Positions 21,605-33,075 of a DNA stretch of 64,000 nucleotides are shown here, piece by piece. Numbering within the stretch: the stretch's first letter is position 1; each line of letters starts with the position of its first letter. This stretch comes from Symbiodinium natans. Taxonomy: Eukaryota > Sar > Dinophyceae > Suessiales > Symbiodiniaceae. The stretch covers positions 335,441 to 399,440 of the forward strand of contig CAJNDS010002300.1 in NCBI GenBank assembly GCA_905221605.1, read 5' to 3'. Both the position numbers and the translations under genes were made by a program. The notes under the pieces are model-generated. The model made no database searches, was not told the origin of the DNA, and saw only the letters and a program-made list of their open reading frames with translations.

Positions 21605-21668
21605 TTTAGGGTTTAGGGTTTAGGGTTTAGGGTTTAGGGTTTAGGGTTTAGGGTTTAGGGTTTAGGGG
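21605..21668 (-). repeat. Telomere array, TTTAGGG on +
   Basis: Nine near-perfect units, opposite in polarity to the array ending 120 bp earlier. Confidence 0.97.
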
Positions 21669-22169
21669 TGGAGTGCTTGATGCAACTGAGCTAAATTCCA
21701 GTGCCTTTCCGGTCGATTCTTGCTTTTGAGGTGGAGGGACGAGGGGGAGGGATTTCCACTGATGTCTGTAGTGGCGCAGCCATATTGGTGGCAAGACGCT
21801 AAGACGCAAGGACGCGAATTTCTGCACGAAGACGCGAAGAAACAGTTCACTGAGCGCTACACGCAGTTTGTGCCTCCCTGTGCCCAAACCCCAAACCTTT
21901 ACAAGCGTTTAGAAACCCACGACAGGCCCTGAAAGTGGCGAAAGTGGCGACAGCCTTGAAAGGGGAGAAGCGCCTTGAAACTTGAGTCGTCGCGAAAGCC
22001 TTCGGCGGGGAATTTGTGTCTTTTGCGGATCCGGCGCATGACGAGACCACCTGGGGTGCCACCAAAACCCAGGGCGAAAAACGTCTTGACGGGGTCAACG
22101 GCGTCACCCAACTCCACGGCTTTCATGGCAATGAGCGGCTTTTCCAACATCGACTTCATGGCAGGGATG

Positions 22170-22400
22170 TAGGGTTTAGGGATGTAGGGTTTAGGGTTAG
22201 GGTTTAGGGTTTAGGGTTTAGGGTTTAGGGTTTAGGGTTTAGGGTTTAGGGTTTAGGGTTTAGGGGTTTGGGTTTAGGGTTTTGGGTTTAGGGTTTAGGG
22301 TTTAGGGTTTAGGGTTTAGGGTTTAGGGTTTAGGGTTTAGGGTTTAGGGTTTAGGGTTTAGGGTTTAGGGTTTAGGGTTTAGGGTTTAGGGTTTGGGTTG
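22170..22400 (-). repeat. Long telomere array, TTTAGGG on +
   Basis: About 32 units. The start is GGGATGTAGGG twice, and a TTTTGGG variant occurs near 22,278. Confidence 0.98.
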
Positions 22401-22748
22401 GGGAGTTTTAGGTTTGCAGTTCGACTTGATACTTTAGGACTTGATTCGGCGACTTGATCATTTAGTTAGTTCTGGGAGCTGGGAATCCAAAAGGAAGTTT
22501 CAAGCCATTGCCGTCATTGCCCCTTTGAAAGAAGATCCTTTGGACGCCGGTGGTTTTGCCTTTCTTGAGGTGTCGGCAGCGTTTCAAATCAAAGAAGTGC
22601 AGCTTGAGCTGTGTTCAGGCTCTACGAGCGTGAAAAGCCTGCAAAAAAAACAGAGATTCGGACTCTTCCGAATCTACAGTTTGTACTAGGCTGGGATTGG
22701 GCAGCAGTCGGGCAGATGAAAGCTAGCAAATGTCCGCTTGATTTCCGT

Positions 22749-22988
22749 AGTCGTCCTCCTCCTACTCCTCCACATCCTCGGCCCACGTCCTCCTCGTCGT
22801 CCTCGTCGTCCTCCTCGTCCTCGTCGTCCGCCTCGTCCTCCTCGTCCTCGTCATCTTGGTTGTCCTCGTCGTCCTCCTCGTCCTCCTCGTGCTCCTCGTC
22901 CTCCTCGGCCTCGTCATCGTCCTCCTCCTCCTCCTCCTCGTCCTCCTCGTCCTACTCGTCGTCCTCCTCCTCGTCGTCGTCGTCGTTT
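22749..22988 (+). repeat. TCC/TCG trinucleotide microsatellite
   Basis: About 240 bp of TCC, TCG and rare TCA or TGC triplets. In one plus frame it reads as poly-serine and in another as Pro/Arg-rich, so the 126-codon open frame across it is a composition artefact. Confidence 0.95.
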
Positions 22989-24087
22989 TGATAGGTCCTC
23001 TAAACCCTAGACCATCCTAAACCTAAAGCTCTCCGGCTTCAGCCCTGAATCCGGAGTCTGAAGGCTAAGCCACAAGGCGTAGAGGTCAGCACCCCAAAAG
23101 CCCAGCCACTTGTCCCCCTTAAAGCCATACCGACACAGCAGCTCTCCCGAAGCAGGCCTTCACCTGGGACCAGTGGAAAGCCATGATGCTGCAGGCCATG
23201 CTTGTAACATTTTTGTTCAGCTTCTAGGACCTGCGTGTTGACATCCGAACACCCCCGACTTCTAGTTGCCTAATTCTTGCAGAGACGGAAGCGGGAACTC
23301 CCATCCGCTGGATGCTTCAGGGGATAGGGACTAGGGGTCATGGCGTCAACGTGCCAGTCTGCTACCCCATTCTCCCAAATACCCCAAAACTTCGGCGACC
23401 GTACTGCTGCCCTGCATACCTTAAATCTGTTCATGCCGGAAGCTGCCCATTTAGCACTGATTATGCGACATGTGCACATGATGCAAGCAAGCATCTTGCA
23501 TCACCTTCTTCATTGCAACAAAGCTCGACGTTTGCATGATACATGCTGCCTGGAACCCTCTTAGTTCTTGATAGCTGCCTCTTGCAGTACCTTTCAGAAC
23601 CCCTCCAGTTGTAGGCGCTTAAGTTCATGAGCAGCCCAGGCATGTCTGATAGAGTTCATGAGGAAGTCGCTCTATCTTACATTTCAGTTTGCGTCAACTA
23701 GGAATCCCAAGTTTCATAACGCTTGCACCTATGATGTTATGCATGCAAATACAGTCGACCGGTTGCGTGATCTTTAACGGACTTTGCCTGGATGACAATT
23801 TCAAAAAGGCCTCGGGGCAGGCTTTGGTTCTCTTGGAATTTGGAGCTTCGGGCCCGGTGTAGGTGCAAATGTCAAGAAAGCCAAGGACAGACTCGGTAGA
23901 ACTTTAAGTTCAACACCCCGAAGAAGCACATAATCCCAAGCAAGTGAGGCATGCGGAATGATCGTGGTGCAGTATGACCCTTGCAAAGGTTCCGGCGTGT
24001 CCTCGGGCTTTAAGGACTAGGTGTTGACACATGCCCTAAGACTTCTACTGCTGCTTCCCTTGAGCCGGAAGCCCCCCAACTTTGATT

Positions 24088-24179
24088 TGGGGGCTTGCCA
24101 AAATAGACTCCCAAATAGTAGGATTCCCTTGTAACAAGGACCCCAATAAGGTACTCACCCCTACTTTCGTAGACCCCCA
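24088..24179. mobile_element. Foldback/MITE-like element, family 3, copy 3
   Basis: The core CCAAATAGTAGGATTCCC and GACCCCAATAAGGTAC are conserved, and the right end is TACTTTCGTAGACCCCCATG. The left end is decayed. Confidence 0.7.
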
Positions 24180-24385
24180 TGTAGCTGAAGTAAGGTTTCA
24201 GCATGTGAGGCTTGAGCTTCGGGGTATGTGGGTTCGTTCTCCCCATCCTTTGTGCTTGCCATGGGCTTAGAGTCCATTCTATGGGGCAGAGGGGCGTATT
24301 TCGGTTCTCCACTCTGATCTGAAGAGGTTAGGCCTGTTTGCCTGGTCAGAGGGGAGAGGCCGTGCTGCGAACAAAGTTGAGATAG

Positions 24386-24439
24386 CCCTAAACCCTAAAC
24401 CTTAAACCCTAAACCCTAAACCCTAAACCCTAAACCCTC
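24386..24439 (+). repeat. Telomere array, CCCTAAA on +
   Basis: Seven to eight units, one of them CCTTAAA. Confidence 0.96.
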
Positions 24440-24540
24440 AGCTTTGGATTTAGTGCATAAGGCCCAGGTCGTTCGTAGTCGCTGAGATCCGGTTTGAGAG
24501 GACTCTCCCTTCCGGAGAGCTCCTGCACCAATTAAGGGTA

Positions 24541-24644
24541 TCAGGAGGGACCCTTAGAAGGGACCCTAAATCTTATTCCCCTATATAACCCCTATAATAC
24601 ACCTTATACATATATATATATATATAAATATATAAATAAATAAA

Positions 24645-24686
<42 letters not shown>

Positions 24687-24750
24687 CCTAAGTAGCCCCT
24701 AAATAACTCCCAGATCACCCCTGAGGTCCCTTCTAAGGCTCCCTCCTTGA
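24541..24750. mobile_element. Foldback element with TA-repeat core (family 5)
   Basis: The left arm TCAGGAGGGACCCTTAGAAG continues as GGACC. The right arm is its reverse complement with one or two changes, ending CTCCCTCCTTGA. The arms enclose a ~75-bp TA-rich core (24,606-24,682). Total about 210 bp. A telomere array begins 10 bp beyond the right arm. Confidence 0.7.
24606..24682. repeat. (TA)n microsatellite
   Basis: Two TA runs separated by TAAATAAATAAA and an A tract, inside the foldback element. Confidence 0.9.
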
Positions 24751-24759
24751 GTCCCCTGA

Positions 24760-24952
24760 ACCCTAAACCCTAAACCCTAAACCAAACCCTAAACCCTAAA
24801 CCCTAAACCCTAAACCCTAAACCCTAAACCCTAAACCCTAAACCCTAAACCCACACCCCTAAACCCTAAACCCTAAACCCTAAACCCTAAACCCTAAACC
24901 CTAAACCCTAAACCCTAAACCCTAAACCCTAAACCCTAAACCCTAAACCCTT
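24760..24952 (+). repeat. Long telomere array, CCCTAAA on +
   Basis: About 27 units with single imperfections (ACCAAACCC, CCACACCC). Confidence 0.98.
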
Positions 24953-25045
24953 GAACCAAGGTATACTCCAGCGGCCTACGCTTGCCTTTGCTTCAGCACG
25001 GCCATCACTGCCGTCTCTGCCGCGCGCAATGAGCCCCCAGCTCAG

Positions 25046-25237
25046 GTTTAGGGTTTAGGGTTTAGGGTTTAGGGTTTAGGGTTTAGGGTTTAGGGTTTAG
25101 GGTTTAGGGTTTAGGGTTTAGGGTTTAGGGTTTAGGGTTTAGGGTTTAGGGTTTAGGGTTTAGGGTTTAGGGTTTAGGGTTTATGGTTTAGGGTTTGGGG
25201 TTTAGTGTTGAGGGTTTAGGGTTGAGGGTTTAGGGTA
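25046..25237 (-). repeat. Long telomere array, TTTAGGG on +
   Basis: About 27 units, degenerate at the right end (TTTAGTG, TTGAGGG). It faces away from the CCCTAAA array 90 bp upstream (C-rich then G-rich, the reverse of fusion polarity). Confidence 0.98.
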
Positions 25238-25571
25238 TGTCTTCGCAGCCTGGGTACGACAACAGGAATCTTACTTTTCCTCTTTAATGATAATGACAAA
25301 GCCAACAGGATGAAAGAGCACTAGCCCCCCCAAGACCCCAAGATACTCAAGACAAGCATTCAATTCGCGAGCGCCTTCCCCGGAACAATGCACTGCCTTC
25401 AACTGTCGAATTCCAAGGGCATCTGGCGAAATAATTGTAGCTGTGTTCCAGAATGTCAGGGTCCATCGAAGTAAGATTAAGCTGCGAGTTCTACCTTTCC
25501 TGAGAAGGAATACTTTTACTACAAGTTGCATTCCTTGCCATGGGGTCTGACTCGATCGCCAGCTACAACTC

Positions 25572-25772
25572 GGAGGTTCATGGTACTTATTAACCAATTT
25601 TCACTGTACGTATATCTGTACTCATAGCCATATTAGCGCACTTAAGGGGCTTATAAGTGGGATATAAGTACAGTTCTAATTGTTTTATAAGGCCATATTA
25701 GGGCACTTAAGGGGCTTATAAGTGGGTGATAAGTACCGTTATAAGTGGGTTAATAATTACCACGAACCTCCA
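25572..25772. mobile_element. MITE-like element with 25-bp terminal inverted repeats (family 4)
   Basis: The left end GGAGGTTCATGGTACTTATT (then AACC) and the reverse complement of the right end differ at two positions. The interior carries a direct duplication of CTTAAGGGGCTTATAAGTGGG (25,640 and 25,706), each preceded by GCCATATTAG. About 201 bp and non-coding. Confidence 0.75.
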
Positions 25773-25841
25773 AGAAACCCTGCAACCCTTCAGCCACCGT
25801 GGCCAAGGTATCTGGTGCGATGCTCAGACTCCACCCGGTCA

Positions 25842-25889
25842 AGGGTTTAGGGCTTAGGGTTTAGGGTTTAGGGTCTTGGGTTTTGGGTT
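25842..25889 (-). repeat. Short degenerate telomere-like tract, TTTAGGG on +
   Basis: Six units with GCTTAGGG and TCTTGGG variants. Confidence 0.9.
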
Positions 25890-25982
25890 CAGGCAGCCGT
25901 TGTGAACCCTGGGCGTTGGGCCCAAGAATTAGAGCCGAAGCCGAACACGTGTCAGTGTTCAGGGGCTGACAGGGAGGGTGCA

Positions 25983-26050
25983 GGTTTAGGGTTTAGGGTT
26001 TAGGGTTTAGGGTTTAGGGTTTAGGGTTTAGGGTTTAGGGTTTAGGGTTC
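25983..26050 (-). repeat. Telomere array, TTTAGGG on +
   Basis: Nine perfect units. Confidence 0.97.
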
Positions 26051-26124
26051 GCTGTAATTGTATCCCGACTGCCGCTTTCTATCCTTCGGGGTTTAGTCGC
26101 AACGCTCTTCTTGAAAGCTGGGGA

Positions 26125-26249
26125 ACCCTAAACCCTGAACCCTGAACCCTAAACCCTAAACCCTAAATCCTAAACCCTAAGCCCTAAACCCTAAACCCTA
26201 AATCCTAAATCCTAAACCCTAAATCCTAAACCCTAAGCCCTAAACCCTG
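26125..26249 (+). repeat. Degenerate telomere-like array, C-rich on +
   Basis: About 18 units; CCCTGAA, TCCTAAA and CCCTAAG variants alternate. Confidence 0.94.
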
Positions 26250-26334
26250 GACCTCCAGGAATCGGCCAACATGAGCGAGAAGTCATGTCTAAGCTTAAAC
26301 TCCAAGCCCCCTAGAGGATTGGAACCTAGCGCTC

Positions 26335-26424
26335 TAGGGTTAGGGTTTAGGGTTTAGGGTTTAGGGTTCAGGGTTCAGGGTTCAGGGTTTAGGGTTTAGG
26401 GTTTAGGGTTTAGGGTTTAGGGTT
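26335..26424 (-). repeat. Telomere-like array, TTTAGGG on +
   Basis: About 13 units, with three TTCAGGG units in the centre. Confidence 0.96.
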
Positions 26425-26706
26425 GCCCGAACGGCTAAAGTGTGGATGGAAGAACGGACCCTGCCCAACTCACCTGCCCTGCCGTTGAAGCTCAAATCGT
26501 GGAGCAAACAAGCAAGGCGCTCTTTTTTGGGCTTAGGTGTTGGTCATTGCGGCTTCGGGTACTAGATTGGGCTTCCAAGGAGTGCGGAAGTTGAATCGAC
26601 CATGAAACGGCTTAAACATGAAGCCCTCACCGAACCCGTGAAACCGCATGGCGAGATGAGGCTTCGACTGTCATGAGGCCGAGCCCTAAACGCCCCGGAG
26701 CTCAAA

Positions 26707-26835
26707 CTAAACCCCAAACCCTAAACCCCAAACCCTAAACCCTAAACCCTAAACCCTAAACCCTAAACCCTAAACCCTAAACCCTAAACCCTAAACCCTA
26801 AACCCTAAACCCTAAACCCTAAACCCTAAACCCCC
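26707..26835 (+). repeat. Telomere array, CCCTAAA on +
   Basis: About 18 units; the first few are CCCCAAA. Confidence 0.97.
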
Positions 26836-26920
26836 AAGGTCAAAAACTTCAACATCGTCTTGAACGTCCAGAATGCAGTCCTGTACTCAGGCAGGTCTTG
26901 ATCCTGAGCTCTTGCCACAA

Positions 26921-26982
26921 GTTTAGGGTGTTTGGGGGTTTAGGGTTTAGGGTTTGGGGTTTAGGGTTTAGGGTTTAGGGTT
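26921..26982 (-). repeat. Telomere-like tract, TTTAGGG on +
   Basis: Seven to eight units with TTTGGGGG and TTTGGGG variants. Confidence 0.93.
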
Positions 26983-27521
26983 TCGTGCTTCACGAGTTTC
27001 TTGAGCTCTAGCAGCCTTACAACACCTTAAATCCTGAGAAGCACTACAGCCCGTGTGAGACCAATGCGCCACAAAGGCTTTATTGCCTACGACCCCACAG
27101 GCCTTGTTCAAGTTCCGGCTCCCCCGCCTCGGTAAAACACGTTGAAAGCAGCCTGCGATCCTGAACCCCACCCATGATCCTGGGCGCCCCAACGAAAATT
27201 GGCTTGCAGTAGGACTCTTTCACTCTTTCCCAGCATTTGAAGCAGAAAGAAGCACTTAAGGCAACTGGTGAAGCACTTGCTTCATGAGAGACTTAGAGAT
27301 TAGGTTTTGGCCTGTAGGAAGTTATGAAGGTACTAGCATCGCCTACACAACTTACATTGGCAAACGGACTTGCCAGTATATGAGTGCATACATATGCATG
27401 TATGTAGTGTAAAGGTAGTGTAAATCAAATGCAATTTAAAATAATGTAATGTACGGCAATGTGATGTAATCGTGGACCCGGCTGTGGTCGCCCCACGACG
27501 ATCAATGCAGCTACACAAGTA

Positions 27522-27736
27522 ACCCCAAACCCTAAACCCTAAACCCTGGACTCTAAACCCTAAACCCTAAGCCCTAAGCCCTAAACCCTAAACCCTAAGC
27601 CCTAAACCCTAAACCCTAAACCCTAAACCCTAAACCCTAAACCCTAAACCCTAAACCCTAAACCCTAAACCCTCAACCCTCAACCCTCAACCCTCAACCC
27701 TAAACCCTAAACCCTACACCCTAAACCCTAAACCCC
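27522..27736 (+). repeat. Telomere array with CCCTCAA block
   Basis: About 30 units. CCCTAAG variants lie at the left and four CCCTCAA units at 27,670-27,699. Confidence 0.97.
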
Positions 27737-28333
27737 ATACAGCCCTGCAGAGTTGAGCGCTCTGTGCGCAAGGCGGCGTGCTCTTCAACCTCCTAGCTTA
27801 TGTGGCCCTGCCCAACCCGACTCTCGGGGCAAAAGGCTTGGGATGTTGGCTGTTTGCGGCTCAGGCCGTTTTGGGGTTTCGGGTTTAGGGTTTAGGGTGC
27901 TTACGATATGGTGTGCGGCTTCGTTGGTTGACCCACGCGAGGCCTGCATGGCCCGAGAATTTTGGAATTTGGTGCCCCTGCAGTGCCTCATGTGGATGTC
28001 TTGTTTTATCGCAGTATGAAGGGCTTTAGGACGCGCGCGCCGGCGTGCGTTGGAGCTGGTTTTTGGGCTTTCGGGTAGGGGTTTGGGATGCTTGGGAGAC
28101 ATGATGGTTTTCCGTGCGGGGTCACACCAGGACCATCTTCACTCTAGCTCCCCTGGTGACTTCGAGTTTTGGGTTGGGGCGTCAATGTTCTAGCGAGCTT
28201 TTTCAGCCTCATAACCAGCTTGTGGAGCTCTGGAGTGGGACCGTCCGAGTTGCTCCAGATGCTGTGAAGTCAAGATGCCTTCCAGGAATAGCAAGCCCGA
28301 CATCGGCTTCTTCGACGGCTACGATAACGTGCC
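27737..28333. other. Unique spacer, no supported gene
   Basis: Opposed 88- and 105-codon frames share 27,753-28,102, with a four-unit TTTAGGG-like tract at 27,877-27,898 inside both. Not credible as genes. Confidence 0.5.
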
Positions 28334-28375
28334 TGGGTTTAGGGTTTAGGGTTTAGGGTTTAGGGTTTAGGGTTT
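28334..28375 (-). repeat. Short telomere array, TTTAGGG on +
   Basis: Six units, perfect until the terminal TTTTGGGG. Confidence 0.95.
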
Positions 28376-29050
28376 TGGGGGGGCACCTCCAGACTGGAAG
28401 TTTGGCAGCAGGCAAAGTGAAGTTTGAGACCTTGTTGTGCTGGCAAAATGGCATTTCTAATGTCTGAGTCGTTCTGGCACCTTGGAAGCTGTAAAGCAGA
28501 AGCTCTTTACCGCAGGTCGACGTGCTGTGTAGTTGGTTCATGCAGCTCCTTGGGCCTTGCTAGTCTGTTTCGCATAGCTGTCGTGAGGACCCACTCAGCT
28601 TAAATGCCACGACTTTCAAAGCTCGAACTTCAACTCCTGAGCTTAGAAGCTCTCAAAGTCCAAAGCGTGAGACTCCTTGGGTTCTCTCAGTGACTCGTTT
28701 CGCCGCAGAAGAGTGGCGCATGCACAGTTGAACAGAGTCAGCCGTCTATTCTGCGATAAGGATATAATAAGTGGAACGGAAAGTTAGTCGTATTCGGCAG
28801 AAACCTCCAACGAACACGCGATCAGACCCAACGAAAGTAGCAGCGAACATAGACAAGTCTGCGTAGTTGCAAACCTCCGCTGCAGCATGAAGAAGAAGAA
28901 CAAGCCCCATCGCAATCGCTACATTCCTCTCAGACCCCAGTGGCAGTGTCTGTTCCGCATTCATTTTGGGTTCACTTCAAACCAGGATCCCGGCTCACAA
29001 CACTTCGGACTCTTGCAGCTGAGGAGACTTTGAGTAGAAGCTGTGTTCTG

Positions 29051-29138
29051 CCCTAAACCGTAAACCGTAAACCCTAAACCCTAAACCCTAAACCCTAAAC
29101 CCTAAACCCTAAACCCCAAACCCTAAACCCTAAACCCT
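29051..29138 (+). repeat. Telomere array, CCCTAAA on +
   Basis: About 12 units; starts with CCGTAAA twice. Confidence 0.96.
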
Positions 29139-29382
29139 TTGGAGGTTGATGAATTTTGTCCGAGGTGCTGGCGGTGGGCGTTGTCTTGTCGAACGCTTTG
29201 ATCGGTGACGGCCCCGGTGAGTGGACGCAGTGGGCGCAGTTCCCTTGGGCTTCAGGTCTTAGGCCTGACCATGATTCCCTTCACAGTAAGATCCAGGTGC
29301 CCTCTGCGTGTTTCAGTTCGAGTGTGAAGCAGCATCCCTATGCTATTATCATGCAGTGGAGAGATGATAAAGAAGGACCCTG

Positions 29383-29520
29383 CCTAAACCCCAAACCCTA
29401 AACCCTAAACCCTAAACCCTAAACCCTAAACCCTAAACCCTAGACCCTAAACCCTAAACCCTAAACCCTAAACTCTAAACCCTAAACCCTAAACCCTAAA
29501 CCCTAAACCCTAAACCCCTA
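29383..29520 (+). repeat. Telomere array, CCCTAAA on +
   Basis: About 19 units with single CCCTAGA and CTCTAAA variants. Confidence 0.97.
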
Positions 29521-29653
29521 CATGGGAACACGGGCAGGGGAAGTGTGTTACTTCAAGGCATCAGGTCGGGGTTTGTGATGTGTCCCTGCATTGTGAATCT
29601 GAGGCTTCCGCCCCCTTTCTGGAAAATGTTGAATCTCCAGAGGTGGTACAGCT

Positions 29654-29708
29654 CAGGGTTTAGGGTTTAGGGTTTGGGGTTTAGGGTTTAGGGTTTAGGG
29701 TTTAGGGC
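29654..29708 (-). repeat. Telomere array, TTTAGGG on +
   Basis: Eight units, one of them TTTGGGG. Confidence 0.96.
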
Positions 29709-29806
29709 TTACATCAGCGTGCCCTGAGCCCCTGCGCTCAGGCTTGGTCATCACAGCGGTGTATAAGTTCCCTGGCTGGCAAGTAGGATGTTACAAGGCT
29801 CAATAC

Positions 29807-29897
29807 AGGGTTTAGGGTTTAGGGTTTAAGCGGTTTAGGGTTTAGGGTTTCGGGTTTAGGGTTTAAACGGTTTAGGGTTTCAGGTTTAGGGTTTAAG
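29807..29897 (-). repeat. Composite telomere-like array, TTTAGGG on +
   Basis: Short TTTAGGG runs are separated by TTTAAGCGG and TTTAAACGG linkers. The higher-order unit of about 40 bp is repeated twice. Confidence 0.93.
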
Positions 29898-31743
29898 GAG
29901 GCGGGCGCAGGCGTTTTCTTTCAAAGTCTGGAGGACGATGTGTGCCTGAGCCTCATGCCTCCCGAATCCCGAAACACCGTGGAACTCCAGGACCTCGCAG
30001 CGAAAATGCTAGCGGTTGTTACCGGAATTGAAAGGGGGTTGCTTCGTCGTTGAAACTTCTACGTTGCAGACATGCTTCAGCTTTAGCACTGGAGACGTGA
30101 GATCTCCCTGCTTGACTCGAATGAGTGCCTGCCGAACCCTTCTGCAGAGGTTCGTGGGATTGAGTGCCTGCCTTCCCAAAAGCCCAACACCCTACGGAAG
30201 TCTCCAAGTTTTTTTGAGGTGCTGGGATGCGTCCTTCGGGTTTCACAGGTGTTTCGGGTTTTGGGGCAGAGAGCCATCTCCTTCCAACATGGAGCACTGT
30301 CCCACGTTGTGTGCACGAAAGGTTTGAGTTTTAGCTCTGGCTTTGTGCAAGCTCAGGTACGCAGACGCTGTGGTGAAATGCATCTCGGATGAGCGCGGGA
30401 CCAGCCAAGTCTAGTGAATCATATCTTGCGCAGCCTAGGCCATGGGCCTTAGCCGCCTTAGCCCGCCAAGCTCTACACTGTAACTCTACACAGTCTAAAC
30501 GTGAAATGGCAACGGTAAGAATAGGTGATGAGATTTCCCTTCAAGATAAAACTTGAAGACCCTGGAGACAGGAAACCGCGCACATAGCCTTCAAGTCCTA
30601 GGCCGTGAACTAACCCGAACTGCAGCCTTTTATTTCAGCCCCATGAGTTGCAAAGCCTTAAACCCCAACAGTGTCCATTTGGGGGGGGGTCTCAGAATTG
30701 CGCTGTCTGACCTATTTTTGACCCAATGTCTGTTTAATTTCCTTAGCCACTGTTGCCTGCACTCGACATGTGGGTTTCAGCTGCATGTGTCAGTTGCTAT
30801 TCTGATCCTAATGAAAGGTATTGCCAGTGACGTGACCGCTGTGCTGTTGATCATCATCTCCACAATCTTTTTCAGCCTCCACTCCACTTTGTTTCTTGGG
30901 CGCAAGGTAGAGGTCCACGACTTCGGGTTGAGGGTTGAGGGTTTAGGATTTAGGGTTTGCATCGTTGGTGTTGGTGTTCTGGAGTTGAACTTGGGACTCT
31001 CATCTAGCATGTGGCCCATGCAAACATCGGGAAGAGGCATCTACGTTGCAACTTGTTCCTTGATACGTGAATGGACATTAGCAACTAGGGCCCGCCTATT
31101 CGGTTTCTACGTCCTTTAAGCTTGCTGCAGCGGCCGTGGATATTTGAGCACCTATTGTTAACACAGGAGCAAGCCCTACAATCTGACCACACAGCACACC
31201 TCGCCAACCTGTGATGTGTTGCAGCGGGTTTACGAGACTGTTTAGGGCATAAGTGAGCGGCAGAGGGCGAGTGCCAGTTGCACAAAAGAGCCCGAAAGAT
31301 CTTGGGGGGTGTGGATGAGGTTTCCCATGTTCTGTTTCTGGGAGCTTAAACGAAATTACTAAGGCTCGCTGGGAGGGGGGACGGGAGGACGTCGCTTTTG
31401 GGGTGGGTAGGTTTTGCGGATGAAGAAGGGGCGTTCGAGGTTTTAGGGCAGATGCCTACCAGGGGAGGAGGGCCAAGACTTGTAGGTCATCGACTGGCGG
31501 TCAACGCCTCGCCGTTTTTTTCAGAAACGTGGAAGGTCCCAAGCCCCAACGAAAGCAAAGAATGAGAAACCATGTAAGCTGACAGTGGTCTTCATGTTTG
31601 GGTGAAGTTTTCGATCAGTGGGTTTTGCGAGCTGATTGCCTGTGCAAGGACACTTTGGTGCGGCGTTTTCACTGTGTCTGGGCTGGCCAGAGCTAATGCC
31701 CACCCCTCCCTGCGCCATAGGGCCATCACCTCCCTTGAACTAG
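29898..31743. other. Unique sequence, no supported gene
   Basis: The longest frame is plus 30,553-31,119 (188 codons). It crosses two TTTAGGG-like units and has a leucine/isoleucine-rich stretch but no recognisable family. The region is otherwise featureless. Confidence 0.45.
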
Positions 31744-31822
31744 TAAACCCTAAACCCTAAACCCTAAACCCTAAACCCTAAACCCTAAACCCTAAACCCT
31801 AAACCCTAAACCCTAAACCCTA
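31744..31822 (+). repeat. Telomere array, CCCTAAA on +
   Basis: Eleven perfect units. CTAGTA occurs just outside on both sides, possibly by chance. Confidence 0.97.
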
Positions 31823-33011
31823 GAGCCTAGTACTGTAGACTTCACACGCCCACAGTTGCTCAAGACCCATCCCGGGATCCCCCCGCCCCCTAACCACCCC
31901 CCCCCAAAATTGAAGCTGCGTGACTCTACCTAGGGCTTGAGGTTTAGGGCTGAAAGCACGGAACCTTGTGGTTAAAACCCAAATCCAGCTGCCAGTTTAT
32001 GGATATTAGTAGTGTGAACGTCCTAGACAGTGCAGCAACACTATGGGGCTCCAGCGTGAAGAGCAGCCCTCCCGTTGGCTCCACGACTGGCCCGCGGGAC
32101 TAGCAAAACCAAGGTTTTTGGGGATCCGACGTTGCAGTTGTGTTCTCGCCTTTGGGGTCCGCGCCGATTCCACGTTGCCACAGCTCGGTCCCATGGGCCC
32201 GTTTTGCGGGCCAGACTCACCCTACTTGTGCAGATTGCTTTGTTGGGCACTCTTGCACCTTCGTCTCCCGTATACTGACCTTGTGAAGTGCTCTTGAGAA
32301 GTGCGCACTTTTTCGGACATGGGGAGGTGAAGTGGCTCGTGCTCTTTTTTGGAAGGCTGCTCCTTTTTTGGGGTTGGCTCTGGGAGTGCCGCAGCGCTGA
32401 AGACATCTCCTAAAGGATCGAGGTGTGGTACGCTGCGAGTCTGTATTTAAGTGTGAGGGGGGGGGGGTCGAGCGTTGTGCTTGGCATAGGCTCGAGCCTC
32501 GAAACCAGTCAGCGTGAACTAGGTGTGTTAAGCTGCTTTGATCCCGTGAAAGCTCCGACCCGTCAACAAGCGAATGAATCCGGCAGACAGCAACAGAGCG
32601 CCAGCCCGCCCCCCCGCCCACATTCTTTCCCAGTCGAGGGTTCAGGGCTCACGGGGTTCTTGGGGGCGTTCTTGGGGCCTGGGCTGCCACTTGGAGCAAA
32701 ACCCCCGCCCCCCCCCCCCCCCCCCCGCCCGAAGACTCACACTCTGCGCCTGGGCTTGGCATGTCTCAGCGAGGTGGTTTTTGCGGTTCATCTTTACATC
32801 GACGCGAGCAAGAACGCGCCGTTGAAGCAGGAAGGGCTGCATGGAGGGCACTTGGGCGGCTCCAGGGTTTGGGGTTTAGGGTTTAGGGTTTAGGGTTTTG
32901 CATAGACACCAGCCAAGTACTCGTGGGCACGTGCACGCGCAAGTGCAGGTCCTGTGCGTGGGGCCACTTGGGGCCAACCTCCAAATCAGTATGTAAAGCC
33001 GACGCTGCGCA
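31823..33011. other. Unique sequence with C and G runs, no supported gene
   Basis: Frames of 120-156 codons on both strands overlap each other between 32,041 and 32,893. C runs occur at 31,898-31,905 and 32,709-32,726 and a G run at 32,457-32,467. Nothing recognisable. Confidence 0.45.
32863..32899 (-). repeat. Short telomere-like tract, TTTAGGG on +
   Basis: Five units. Confidence 0.92.
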
Positions 33012-33075
33012 CCCTGAACCCTAAACCCTAAACCCTAACCCTAAAACCCTAAACCCTAAACCCGAAACCCTAAAC
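33012..33075 (+). repeat. Short telomere-like array, C-rich on +
   Basis: About nine units, including a hexamer CCCTAA and an octamer CCCTAAAA. Confidence 0.94.

Larger units (their letters stand above)
22401..24385. other. Unique sequence around a TCC/TCG microsatellite, no supported gene
   Basis: It includes the 240-bp trinucleotide tract and a family 3 foldback element. Other frames are under 105 codons and unrecognised. Confidence 0.5.

Noticed and set aside
22611-22991. Poly-serine 126-codon open frame
   Set aside because: It is simply the TCC/TCG microsatellite read in frame; other phases are equally open and give Pro/Arg-rich products.
30553-31119. 188-codon plus frame with hydrophobic stretch, possible membrane protein
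   Set aside because: It reads through TTTAGGG-like units (giving GLGFRV) and the hydrophobic segment is a single irregular run; treated as chance.
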